Assembly: GCF_007197645.1 (NCBI RefSeq)
Contig: NZ_VKGK01000011.1
Span: 108,712 to 172,711 of the forward strand
Length of the DNA stretch: 64,000 bases
Direction of reading: 5' to 3'
Origin: Shewanella hanedai
GTDB taxonomy: Bacteria > Pseudomonadota > Gammaproteobacteria > Enterobacterales > Shewanellaceae
Every line of letters starts with the position of its first letter. Position 1 is the first letter of the stretch. The notes beneath the pieces were generated by a model. It ran no database searches. It was not told the DNA's origin and saw nothing but the letters and a program-made list of their open reading frames with translations. The position numbers and the translations under genes are program-made. Below, in pieces: positions 27,180 to 36,800 of the stretch.

Positions 27180-27872
27180 AGGTTTTCCTTTTAAGAATTA
27201 CTTCAATAATAGAGCTCGGGGCTGAGAAGGGAAAACACAAGGGGGCATGTAAAATTAAATTTACTGAGTAACTATTGCCGCACACTTTTTAATTTTACCC
27301 TTAACTATCAGTCCTTTTTTACTCTGTATCCATTCTAATCATGACATTCGAAGTGCTAACCATTTGAGTCAACACTGTGGCTTAATTTGATTGCTGCAGT
27401 CCCCACTCTGTAACGCAATTGAAAATAAGCTGTTTCGTAAACTATCAAACTAGCTGACTTAATATTTACTCCTCATATCCAACAAATGCAAGCCTCCCTT
27501 ATATTCAATGTCTAAAATTAAGGCAAAACTAAGCTAACAGTCATAAAAACACACAAAACGCTGCATTTTTGACAACAAATAGCGCAAAATCGGAGGTTCA
27601 CTATAAGCATAAACAAAAATCTAGTCATTTGAAGTAAAACTCCCCCGCCTTTTTCAGGGCTCTCCCTTAACCATACTTTTCATCCAATGAACAAGGTTCA
27701 CTCACTTTTTGCTCTTTTGTCACTCCGTTAGCTTGATGTTTTGGGACTCAGCTCTCATCTGAGGATCTTTACACATTAAATCTAAATAAAAACCGTTCTC
27801 ATTAGCGTTAGTTCATGTAAAATCCCACGCACAACTGTCATCTAAATTTTTGAAAAACCATTAGGAAGCACT
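27180..27872. other. Gene-free interval of about 690 bp
   Basis: No coding frame, clear repeat or strong terminator stands out. It should hold the hpf promoter (minus side) and the promoter of the iron-type operon (plus side). A weak Fur-like patch (CGTTCTCATTAGC) lies near 27800. Nothing else supportable. Confidence 0.6.
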
Positions 27873-28172
27873 GTGGTACTAGCTAATTGTAAGTTTCGAG
27901 CACTATTTGCAACCAAGGGGTTCGATATTTCATCCCGTGCATTAGCCGCCATCTTTGGCGGCTACATCGTGGCAGCAACGGCATGCGGATTACTCTCTTT
28001 ATCTTTACCACTTCCCAAAGCCGAAAGTGTTCTTGTAGCCATGATGCTGTCATTCCTATTCTATCTTGCTGCTGCACTCTGGTCTTTTAGTGTAAGAAAG
28101 AACTGGCAAGCTTGGCGCGACCTTCTATGCATTAGCACTTTGCTCTACCTCATCATCTTAGTGGTTGGCTAA
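27873..28172 (+). CDS. DUF3649 small membrane protein
   Basis: A 99-residue membrane protein with about three hydrophobic segments (AAIFGGYIVAATACGLLSLSL; VLVAMMLSFLFYLAAALWSF; LLCISTLLYLIILVVG). It matches DUF3649, which is regularly found before PepSY-TM proteins in siderophore-uptake loci. GTG start with AGGA 6 nt upstream; 3 bp from the next gene. Confidence 0.8.
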   Translation: MVLANCKFRALFATKGFDISSRALAAIFGGYIVAATACGLLSLSLPLPKAESVLVAMMLSFLFYLAAALWSFSVRKNWQAWRDLLCISTLLYLIILVVG

Positions 28173-28175
28173 TTC

Positions 28176-29819
28176 ATGAAAGAGACATTTTTCCGCACCA
28201 TGACGTGGCTACATACTTGGGTAGGTCTACTGGTCTGCTGGGTGTTATTACTGGTTTTTTTTGCAGGTACAGTAAGCTACTACCGTTATGAAATATCGCT
28301 CTGGACTCAACCTGAGTTACATAGTGAGGTTTTTCAACACTATCAGGAAAACCATCTTGAACAGCAGTTAGCACAGGGACAAGATTACTTAGAACTACAT
28401 GCTGAAAATGCCAAAGACTGGCGTATAAACCTACCTATCGAACGTAAGCCTTATCTCAGTTATAGCTGGCAAACACAACCTAAAGCTGGGCAACGTCGTG
28501 GTGAGTTTATTGAGCATGTGGTTAAAACGAATGATCAAGGCGTCGTCACCGAAACCCGAGACTCAAAAGGGGGTAATTTTTTCTATCGCCTGCATTTTGA
28601 TCTTCACTATATGCCAGCCAAAATTGCACGTTGGATAGTAGGCTTCTGTACCATGTTTATGTTGCTGGCCTTAATCAGCGGCATCGTGATCCATAAGCGT
28701 ATATTTAAAGACTTCTTTAGTTTCAGACGCAACAAAGGTAGCCGCTCATGGCTCGATGCCCACAATGTCAGTTCGGTATTGGCTCTGCCCTATCACCTAA
28801 TGATCACTTACACGGGCCTTATCACTCTAATGATGATGTATATGCCTTGGGGGGTACTCACAGCCTATGATGGTGATACGCGCGCGTTTCGTGCTGAACT
28901 GAACCCTGGACGAGAGCAAGTAAAACCTGTTGGTATTTCAGCCGACATGGTTCAAATAAACACCTTGTTGCCACTGGTAAAATCTTATTGGGGAGAGACA
29001 CCAATAAAACAAGTGGTTGTCACCAATCTTAATGATCAAAATAGCCGTATCAGTTTCTACAAAAACACTCAACAAGCGGTCACTGACAAACGTATTCCAT
29101 TAGTGTTTAGTGGCGTTACTGGCAAATTAGTCAGTGACATTCCTGATTCGCCATCGGCAACTCATGCCACTCACGATACATTAATGTCATTACATACAGC
29201 GCGATTTTCAGAACCATTGCTTAGGGTATTTTTCTTTATATGCGGCATTATGGGCTGCGCTATGATTGCGACAGGCACCCTTTTATGGGCGGTGAAAATC
29301 CGTCAAAAACAACAAAAGAATATCAAAAATGGAGCAAAACCTAGTCTAGGCTTACGTCTAGTCGAAGGGTTAAACCTGACTTTCATTGCTGGACTCCCCG
29401 TTGCCACTTGTAGCTTTTTTTACGCCAACCGTTTGCTACCTACTGAGATGGCCAACCGAGCTCAATGGGAGGTGAACTGCTTCTTTATTACTTTGACCCT
29501 CGTCGCAATGTTGGCCTGCATCAACCGAACTCAAACCAGCTGGCGTTTTGTATTACGTTTTGGCGCAATAGGCTTACTCGCCATACCAGCACTCAATGCA
29601 CTAACCTCCAATAGTCACCTGATAAATAATATCAGCCAGCAGCAATGGGCGTTAGTTGGATTCGATATGATGTGCGTCTTGTTAGGCGGTGCGCTTTGGT
29701 TTGCCTCAAACAAGCTCGCCAATAAAATCAGTTTATCGACATCATCCAGTCCCGCTAAACACAAAGCTAACATAACCCCAAAGCTAGCATCTCAAATTAC
29801 ATCGACAAAAGGCGCATAA
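28176..29819 (+). CDS. PepSY-associated transmembrane protein, ferric-siderophore reductase-like
   Basis: A 547-residue inner-membrane protein. The first helix MKETFFRTMTWLHTWVGLLVCWV is the PepSY_TM signature; further helices lie near 150-175, 195-220 and 345-370, then a C-terminal set of four. Conserved His residues (LHTWVG, LHFDLHYMPAKIARW, HNVSSVLALPYHLMITYTG, HDTLMSLHTARF) could bind heme. Family members are linked to reduction of ferric siderophores. Operon: DUF3649-this-DUF3325, each 3 bp apart. Confidence 0.85.
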   Translation: MKETFFRTMTWLHTWVGLLVCWVLLLVFFAGTVSYYRYEISLWTQPELHSEVFQHYQENHLEQQLAQGQDYLELHAENAKDWRINLPIERKPYLSYSWQTQPKAGQRRGEFIEHVVKTNDQGVVTETRDSKGGNFFYRLHFDLHYMPAKIARWIVGFCTMFMLLALISGIVIHKRIFKDFFSFRRNKGSRSWLDAHNVSSVLALPYHLMITYTGLITLMMMYMPWGVLTAYDGDTRAFRAELNPGREQVKPVGISADMVQINTLLPLVKSYWGETPIKQVVVTNLNDQNSRISFYKNTQQAVTDKRIPLVFSGVTGKLVSDIPDSPSATHATHDTLMSLHTARFSEPLLRVFFFICGIMGCAMIATGTLLWAVKIRQKQQKNIKNGAKPSLGLRLVEGLNLTFIAGLPVATCSFFYANRLLPTEMANRAQWEVNCFFITLTLVAMLACINRTQTSWRFVLRFGAIGLLAIPALNALTSNSHLINNISQQQWALVGFDMMCVLLGGALWFASNKLANKISLSTSSSPAKHKANITPKLASQITSTKGA

Positions 29820-29822
29820 ACG

Positions 29823-30164
29823 ATGATCTCAAATACTCTGATCTTCAGCTTATTAACTTTCAGCTACCTTGCTTTGGGATGCATGGCTTTAGCCATGTTT
29901 TCCCATTTCCGAGACAGTTTTAAGCAACCCCCTACTCAAGCTCAGAGTCGAGGATTATATTGGGTTGGTTGGTCTATCTTAATAGCCAGTTACTACCTAG
30001 GGATCAGTTATCTAGGTTTTGCCTATGGCAGTATACTGTTTATCGGAATCTTATCGTTTGCTGGTCTATTGGTGATCTTAACTGCAAGCTATCGGCCTAG
30101 GCATTTGCCACATTTAATGGCGGGTTCCACCTCTCTTGGCGTCAGCCTTATGCTGATTAGCTAG
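29823..30164 (+). CDS. DUF3325 small membrane protein
   Basis: A 113-residue protein with four hydrophobic segments starting LIFSLLTFSYLALGCMALAMF and a polar loop SHFRDSFKQPP. It matches DUF3325, the usual third member of PepSY iron-uptake operons. Role in the complex unknown. No TonB receptor gene is adjacent. Confidence 0.8.
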   Translation: MISNTLIFSLLTFSYLALGCMALAMFSHFRDSFKQPPTQAQSRGLYWVGWSILIASYYLGISYLGFAYGSILFIGILSFAGLLVILTASYRPRHLPHLMAGSTSLGVSLMLIS

Positions 30165-30296
30165 CTGGGCATTCATCACTTAGCGAAACACTGACCACAC
30201 AGACTGAGTGAGTAAAGTCTTTGCACTAAGTTCAGCCGACATTCAGATAAATAATCATACAATACCTTTTTATACTTTTATGATAATGAGGCCAGT

Positions 30297-30770
30297 ATGT
30301 TAGTGACATCACAATCCCAAAATACAAACGGAATATCCGGTCTCGATCACCACACCACCAAGACGCCAAACAGCACACTTGTTGGCACTGAAAGCAATCA
30401 CCACAATAGTCACTCAGCAGATAAAGTGACCATTTCCGTTCAAGCAGCACAGCTTTCAGCGAACGATCAACAGACAAACTCCCAGCAGAAAAATGATGTC
30501 GACACTTTACCTGCAAAGCCTGAATTGCCCAATAAAGGTGAAAAGGTCGACAACTATCTAGAATTTCGTAAAGCAAAAGCTCAGTATCAAATCTATTCCG
30601 ATATGGCGGGCGTCGCTACAGGCAATAACAACGGAATTTCAGCTTCTACTGCCTACTACTTATCAAATAATGATGATGCACGTGCAACTGTCGTGAACAG
30701 TAAAGCTCAACAGCAGCAGATGTCAGCGATGCAAACTTACGTAGAAACGACGCAAAACATTCATGAATAA
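30297..30770 (+). CDS. Hypothetical Gln/Asn/Ser-rich protein
   Basis: A 157-residue protein without a signal peptide or membrane segment, unusually rich in Asn, Gln, Ser and His. The N-terminal half looks disordered. A DKVTISVQAAQLSANDQQ motif resembles short motifs seen in flagellar or anti-sigma-28-like small proteins, but this is weak. The C-terminal half is helical (FRKAKAQYQIYSDMAGVATG). Terminator at 30796-30823. Function unknown. Confidence 0.6.
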   Translation: MLVTSQSQNTNGISGLDHHTTKTPNSTLVGTESNHHNSHSADKVTISVQAAQLSANDQQTNSQQKNDVDTLPAKPELPNKGEKVDNYLEFRKAKAQYQIYSDMAGVATGNNNGISASTAYYLSNNDDARATVVNSKAQQQQMSAMQTYVETTQNIHE

Positions 30771-30795
30771 CGTGACATTCAATATTGTAATAGCC

Positions 30796-30823
30796 AAAAA
30801 GACTGCATAACTGCAGTCTTTTT
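30796..30823 (+). terminator. Terminator after 30297-30770
   Basis: AAAAAGACTGCA-TAAC-TGCAGTCTTTTT, a perfect stem that is symmetrical and may act in both directions. Confidence 0.85.
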
Positions 30824-30875
30824 CTTTATAAAATCACTGATAAGAAATAAACAACCCGCTTACTCGGTCTTATGT

Positions 30876-31253
30876 TTATCCTCTAATACCATCAATGTCA
30901 TACCAAGGTGTTGGATTGATTGGACAGCGGAAACGAACGCCTTCAGACGTCACATTGATCACATCGCTTTTTAAGGTTTCGCCAGGTTCAAGCGGAAACA
31001 TATCTAACGCTTCGTGAGTGGTAAAGTTTTGCAGCTGAAAACCAACGAGTTTGCCAGCTTTATTGTTGATAATAAATTGATACTTTCCCGGTTTCAAAGC
31101 CGCTAATGTATCTCGCGCTGAGAAATGACCACCATGTTGTTCAAGATAAATTTCAACCACGCCGTCGGCGTTTTTCTCTGGCGTAGCAGCAAAGGCATTA
31201 AGACTCAGCACTAGCGCAGTAAGAGTGATAAATTGTGTGATTAACTTTTTCAT
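30876..31253 (-). CDS. Small exported protein, cupredoxin-like
   Basis: A 125-residue exported protein with signal peptide MKKLITQFITLTALVLSLNAFA. The mature part (VVEIYLEQHGGHFSARDTLAALKPGKYQFIINNKAGKLVGFQLQNF...FPLEPGETLKSDVINVTSEGVRFRCPINPTPWYDIDG) has the beta-sandwich pattern of cupredoxin-like domains, and a Cys-Pro near the end. A metal role is possible but not shown; the copper ligand set is not evident. It is divergent from the AraC regulator (137-bp gap). Confidence 0.6.
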   Translation of the reverse strand: MKKLITQFITLTALVLSLNAFAATPEKNADGVVEIYLEQHGGHFSARDTLAALKPGKYQFIINNKAGKLVGFQLQNFTTHEALDMFPLEPGETLKSDVINVTSEGVRFRCPINPTPWYDIDGIRG

Positions 31254-31390
31254 TTCCGATCCCTAAAATAGTTTATTTGATTCCTATTTAGGATAGAAAA
31301 ATCATTAGCTTCACGGTATGCCTCAGAATCTATACTTTATGTCAGTCAGTCTATTTCAGCGCTTATATTTAAACGAAACATAGGTTCCAA

Positions 31391-32281
31391 ATGTCAGTAT
31401 TAAACAGCTTACTCTCCTCATTTCACCTCAATGCGACCATATTCCACCGTTCATTGGTCTGTGATGCGTGGAGTACCAACACTTCAGGTTCAGGGCTTGC
31501 CAGCTTTCACTTAATCAGCTCAGGCCAAGCCTTCTTATATTGTGATGACTTCGAAGCTGAACCGTTAACCGCAGGCGATTTGGTTATCTTTCCCCATGAT
31601 GCCCCTCATGTCATCAGCTATAGCCAAGATAAACAGACAGCAGCAGAAACGGATCTGTTTATTGCCTACCCAATCGAAGACAGCGCTCCCAATAGCACTG
31701 GGTTAGTATGTGGTTATTTTGATTTCAAGGAGGATAAGAAACATCCCCTTATTGCTCAACTCCCCTCCTATATTTTAATTAGAGCTCAACAAAGACAGGG
31801 GGCGCTTGGCAGTATCATCGAGGGATTAATTCAAGAAGTGACACTAGGGAGCCAAGCCAGCGATGCCATATTATCGCGTTTGAGTGAAGTTTTCTTTCTT
31901 AGCTTACTCAGACAGTTAGCAATGGAGGAGAGCACTCGATTAGGTCTATTTCGTGCCCTTCAAGATACTAAAATGACAAAAGTACTGCAAGCCATAGATA
32001 CCGATATAGGTGCACCATGGGATCTCAATTCATTAGCCGACATCGGTGGCTACTCCCGCGCTAGTTTTGTTAGCCATTTTAAGCGGTACTTACAAGCAAC
32101 GCCGCTGGAGTATCTTTCACATTTGAGATTATCGAAGGCGAAAAAACAGCTTATACAAGGAGATTCAGTATTAAAAGTCGCATTAGATGTTGGCTACCGC
32201 AATGATGTATCATTTGCCAAGGCGTTTAAGCGTCACTTTGGCCACGGCCCTGGCGCCAGTAGAGCTAACCGGACTAATTGA
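31391..32281 (+). CDS. AraC-family regulator with cupin sensor domain
   Basis: A 296-residue regulator. The N-terminal cupin-like domain (FHLISSGQAFLYCDDFEAEPLTAGDLVIFPHDAPHVISY) would bind a small molecule, and the C-terminal AraC double HTH is clear (LNSLADIGGYSRASFVSHFKRYLQATPLEYLSHLRLSKAKKQL...DVGYRNDVSFAKAFKRHFGHGPG). It is followed by the OsmC gene 56 bp away, which it may control. Ligand unknown. Confidence 0.88.
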   Translation: MSVLNSLLSSFHLNATIFHRSLVCDAWSTNTSGSGLASFHLISSGQAFLYCDDFEAEPLTAGDLVIFPHDAPHVISYSQDKQTAAETDLFIAYPIEDSAPNSTGLVCGYFDFKEDKKHPLIAQLPSYILIRAQQRQGALGSIIEGLIQEVTLGSQASDAILSRLSEVFFLSLLRQLAMEESTRLGLFRALQDTKMTKVLQAIDTDIGAPWDLNSLADIGGYSRASFVSHFKRYLQATPLEYLSHLRLSKAKKQLIQGDSVLKVALDVGYRNDVSFAKAFKRHFGHGPGASRANRTN

Positions 32282-32337
32282 ATCACACTAAGCTGCTCAC
32301 TAAATCAGTGACCTTCTTATTTTTTGAGGGATCTAAA

Positions 32338-32775
32338 ATGAGTTTTTCCTTAACGACCCTATGGACTACACAAGAGAGTACTGAAGGAGAGTTTAATCGA
32401 GATCATGCCATTGAATTTGGCAGTGGACAAACAGTGCAGGCCTCATCAGCACCTGAATATAAGGGTAATCAATCTAAGATAAACCCTGAAGAGCAACTGC
32501 TTGCAGCACTCTCATCCTGCCATATGCTCACTTTCCTTACTATTGCACACTTAAAGCGTCTACCCGTTGAAAGCTATACCGATAACGCCAGTGCCATTTT
32601 AGGTAAAAATTCAGCGGGGAAAATAGCGATAGTAAAGCTGATATTACAACCTAAAATCATTTTTCAGCAAGGGGTTGAAGTCTCAGCAGAAGTACTAGAA
32701 AAAATTCATGAAAAGGCCCACGCAAACTGCTTCATTGCCAATAGCCTTTCAGCAGAGATTGAGGTCGTTTACTGA
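32338..32775 (+). CDS. OsmC/Ohr-family peroxidase-like protein
   Basis: Thiol-dependent organic hydroperoxide-detoxifying family. The 145 residues from ATG 32338 (GAGGGA upstream) contain both conserved Cys: one in LLAALSSCHMLTFL and one in AHANCFIANS, and Arg/Glu-type polar contacts. An in-frame TTG upstream would overlap the AraC gene and is unlikely. Sequence resembles the OsmC-like rather than the Ohr branch. Possibly controlled by the adjacent AraC regulator. Confidence 0.87.
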   Translation: MSFSLTTLWTTQESTEGEFNRDHAIEFGSGQTVQASSAPEYKGNQSKINPEEQLLAALSSCHMLTFLTIAHLKRLPVESYTDNASAILGKNSAGKIAIVKLILQPKIIFQQGVEVSAEVLEKIHEKAHANCFIANSLSAEIEVVY

Positions 32776-32813
32776 TCTCCCTCAAATTGTTCTCTGGTGA
32801 TTAAGTTGGCTAT

Positions 32814-33845
32814 CTACCCTTTAAATTGGCTCTTAATCACCAGTATTTCATCCAAAGAGGAGATAAATAGGGACACTAATGTTGGGTCAAAATGCAGACC
32901 TGATTCATCTTTCAATAATTGAATAGCTTCATCAACAGACCAAGCTTTTTTGTAAGGTCTCACACTCGTCAATGCATCAAAAACATCGGCTATAGCCACA
33001 ATACGCCCCACCTTAGGGATCGCTTCGCCTTTTAAACCGTAAGGATAACCACTTCCGTCCCACTTTTCATGGTGTGATAACGCGACGGTGCGTGCGATGC
33101 TAAGCATCTCTGAACCATCATCCCCTAAAATTTGGGCGCCTATTTCGGCATGGGTAAGCATAATTTGCCACTCATCGTCATCCAGCTTTCCCTGTTTTTG
33201 TAAAATAGAATCTGGAATACCAATTTTACCGACATCGTGCATAGGTGCGGCAATTTTTAATGTCTCAGCATCTTTCTCACTCATCCCCGTTGCAAGGGCA
33301 AGAACATAGGTGTAATGACTCATTCGGATAACGTGCATCCCTGTTTCATTATCTTTATATTCGGCAGCTCTACCCAACCTTTGCACCACTTTAAGCTGGT
33401 TATCGGATAGCTCTTGAGTCTTCTCCATCACCTTTCGGTCAAGCTCACGATTTTGATTATAAAGCGCGAGATGGGTTTTCACTCGCGACAGCACGATTGC
33501 AGGGCTAATGGGTTTAGTGATGTAATCAACAGCCCCTAATTCAAGTCCTCTCACCTCATCTTCTTGAGCTATCTTCGCAGTGACAAAGATGATCGGAATA
33601 TGACGGGTACTATGATCAATTTTTAACTGACGGCAGACTTCATAACCATCAATACCGTCCATCATCACATCCAATAAAATCAAATCAGGAGGCGTTGTTG
33701 AGCGAGTGTTCCTTAAAGCTATTTCGCCATTTTTAGCAACTTTAACTTTGTATTGGTCTCTCAATACCCCCGCTAAAACATCAATGTTTTCAGGTGTATC
33801 ATCAACGACTAGAACGGTTGCTTTTTCAACAGTACTCTTATCCAC
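32814..33845 (-). CDS. Response regulator with HD-GYP phosphodiesterase domain
   Basis: A 343-residue protein: receiver domain with D15/D16 and phospho-acceptor D59 (LILLDVMMDGIDG), then an HD-GYP domain that hydrolyses cyclic di-GMP. The HD signature is APMHDVGKIGIPD, followed by THAEIGAQIL, HHEKWDGSGYPYGLKGEAI (HHExxxGxGYP) and DVFDALTSVRPYKKAW. All hallmark residues are present, so it is likely active. It follows the giant kinase on the same strand after 17 bp, so it is probably the kinase's partner. Confidence 0.93.
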   Translation of the reverse strand: MDKSTVEKATVLVVDDTPENIDVLAGVLRDQYKVKVAKNGEIALRNTRSTTPPDLILLDVMMDGIDGYEVCRQLKIDHSTRHIPIIFVTAKIAQEDEVRGLELGAVDYITKPISPAIVLSRVKTHLALYNQNRELDRKVMEKTQELSDNQLKVVQRLGRAAEYKDNETGMHVIRMSHYTYVLALATGMSEKDAETLKIAAPMHDVGKIGIPDSILQKQGKLDDDEWQIMLTHAEIGAQILGDDGSEMLSIARTVALSHHEKWDGSGYPYGLKGEAIPKVGRIVAIADVFDALTSVRPYKKAWSVDEAIQLLKDESGLHFDPTLVSLFISSLDEILVIKSQFKG

Positions 33846-33862
33846 TCTTAGGATCCCTTAAT

Positions 33863-36800
33863 CTAGCTCTCATTTAGTGATGATAATATTGAAGCAACGA
33901 CAGCTCTCGCAGCTTCAAAATCGTAACTTTCCACCAGCTTATTTAGCTCAATAAACTCTTTGGCGAAATGGCCATCTCTTAAGAAATATAGCTCATCGAA
34001 GATAAAATCCCCCACTTCAGCCTCATAATTCTCTAACATCTCATCGAGTTTACTTAATCTCTCTTGCAACTCACTTGTAGATAATGTTTTTTCATCAGGT
34101 GATTGATTAGCAGTAATATTTTCAGAAGAGTCGAAATAAAGTTCGATCTCATTCCTAACCTTAGTTAACGCTTCTCTAACCTGATTCAGCTTAGATTCGA
34201 GCTCAAGCATATTGGGATCAGCAACACTTATCAGCTTAACATACGACTCTAACTCTGCAGTGTGGGCGGCCAATTCTGTTGCTCCGATGGTCCCAGCAAT
34301 CCCTTTAAGTGTATGAACGACTCTTTCTGCAGTTATTGTATCAGCATGATTTAATGCCAGTGTTAAATCGGTTTCAAATGAATCAGTTGAACCACTAAAA
34401 CGCTTAAGGATCTTCTCGTATAGCGCGCGATCGCCTTGAGTACGATCTAAACCTGATTTCGCGTCTATGTACTCAAAGTTATACTCATCAAGAGGAACTT
34501 GCGTATTACTGTCTGTCGCTACAGTTTCAGCAGGCTCTATAGGGTTTGTAGGCTTGATAGAATTAGCCATGGTAATAAACGTATTTTGTACATTTATCGG
34601 CTTAGGAATATGATCTGTCATTCCCGAGGCAATGGCTTTTTCTCTATCACCAGCCATCGCGTTGGCTGTCATAGCAATAATGGGTAACTCAGACAAGCCC
34701 TCCATTGTTCTGATTATTTTAGTCGCGGTGTAACCATCCATTACTGGCATCTGACAATCCATTAATACACCGTCAAATGTCTCTTTTTCCAGAAAATCCA
34801 GCGCTTCTTGACCATTAACCGCAACGACAGAAGTGATGTGATTATTCGACAGGAGATCGACAATAAGCTCCCTGTTAAGGTCATTGTCTTCAACAATTAA
34901 GATATGGGCCCCAGCAAGCTGATTTAACGCGGTACGATACATCTTCTCTTTTGCAGAGCTCTTACTCCGCTTATTGACTTTTCTGCCCAAAACTTCAAGC
35001 ATGGTATTGAGCAGATGAGAAGAGGTAACAGGTTTGGTTAATATGCCAGAAAACTCAATATCATTGGCTAAATCGACTAACTCTTCTTTACCGTAAGCGG
35101 TCACCATTAATATTTTGGGCTGCTCCTGAACCAACTTAGACTGTTGAATCGCTCTCGCTGTTTCGATGCCACTCATCCCTGGCATTTTCCAGTCCAGTAA
35201 CACCAACTGATATGAAGCGCCCTCTTGCTCTAGTAACCTTATTGCCTGCTGACCATTTGCTGCCAGAGAAAATGAGAGACCATGCCCCTCTAACATGCTG
35301 GCAAATATCTCCCTTGCATTGGCGTTATCATCCACGATAAGCACATTGATGTTTTCAAGGGAAACCTTATCCAGTTTTGGTGTCTCGTGAACTTCTGCTG
35401 GCGTTAAAGGTAAGGTAAACTTAAAACAGCTTCCAACACCTTCTTGGCTTTCGAAGCTAATGGCACCTCCCATAAGCGCAACCAAATTCTGACTGATAAC
35501 AAGCCCTAAACCTGTCCCACCATGCTTTCGAGTCGTTGAAGAATCTGCCTGAGAGAATGCCTTAAACAGCTTTAATTGCTGCTCTTTTGTCATCCCAATA
35601 CCGGTATCTGTGATCTCAAACATCAGCTCTATGCTGGTTTCAGTTTGAGACTGAGCAAACACCTTAATCAGCACTTCTCCTTGTTCAGTAAATTTAATCG
35701 CATTGTTGCTGAGATTGGTTAGAACCTGAGATAATCGTAAAGGATCGCCGCTGAAATAGGTTGGCAATGATGAATCTGTATGGAACAGTAATTCTATCCC
35801 TTTATCTTCCGCTTTAAAGCCCACAAGATCGCTGACATCTTCAAGGACATCTTCCAAAGAGAAGTCAATTTTTTCAATATCCAACTTACCCGCTTCAATT
35901 TTAGAGAAGTCGAGAATGTCATTAATAATGCCAAGCAAAGACTCAGCAGAACGGTTCACTTTATCAATATAATTACGCTGTTTTCTATCAAGCTCCGTCT
36001 CCAAAGCAAGATGTGACATGCCGATAATCGCATTCATCGGGGTTCTGATCTCATGGCTCATATTGGCAAGGAAATCACTCTTGGCTTTATTGGCACTGTC
36101 TGCCTTCTGTTTCGCTAGCTCTAGCTCTTTTTCGAGTCGTTTAGCCGCATCAATATTCATATTAATACCGCTAACTCTTATGGCTCGGCCTCGACTATCA
36201 CGTTCAAATACTTTCCCGATACTCAATACCCACTCATATTGACCGGAGCGATTCAGTAGTCTTAACTCTTGACGGTAAACATCCTCCTCGCCAATAATGT
36301 GTGCTTCTATCAGCTCACTATAAAGCTGGCGATCATCTCGGTGTATCAAGCCAAGCCACGTCCTGTTACCCTTTTTCAATTCAGACCATTTATCTTCACT
36401 GATACACAATTCAGTGATCTTGTAGCCCAGCATAGTCGCGCACACATTGTTAATGAGTACCTTCCCTTCTAAAGGAAAAGAGTCCCACATTCCAAGTTGA
36501 GCGCTACCGGATGCAACCTCAAGACGATTCTCTGATTCGTGCAGTTTTATCTCACTGGCTTTTTGCTCGGTAATATCAAAAATACTGACATCTAGGTACT
36601 CCTCGACACCAAGGTTATTGATAGAGAAAAGTGCACGAATCTGCACATAACGCTCGATATTTGAGGCATGGATGATTCTGACATCAGCGCGGAGTGAAGT
36701 GCCATCAACTCGGCTTGATTCCATCTGTGTACTTAACTCATCAACATCGGCAGGATGTATCAAATCAAACAAATTAACCTTAGGCGTGTCACCTAAAAAA

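Noticed and set aside
27790..27812. Fur-like site before the PepSY operon
   Set aside because: Only one half-site resembles the consensus; the other half is poor.
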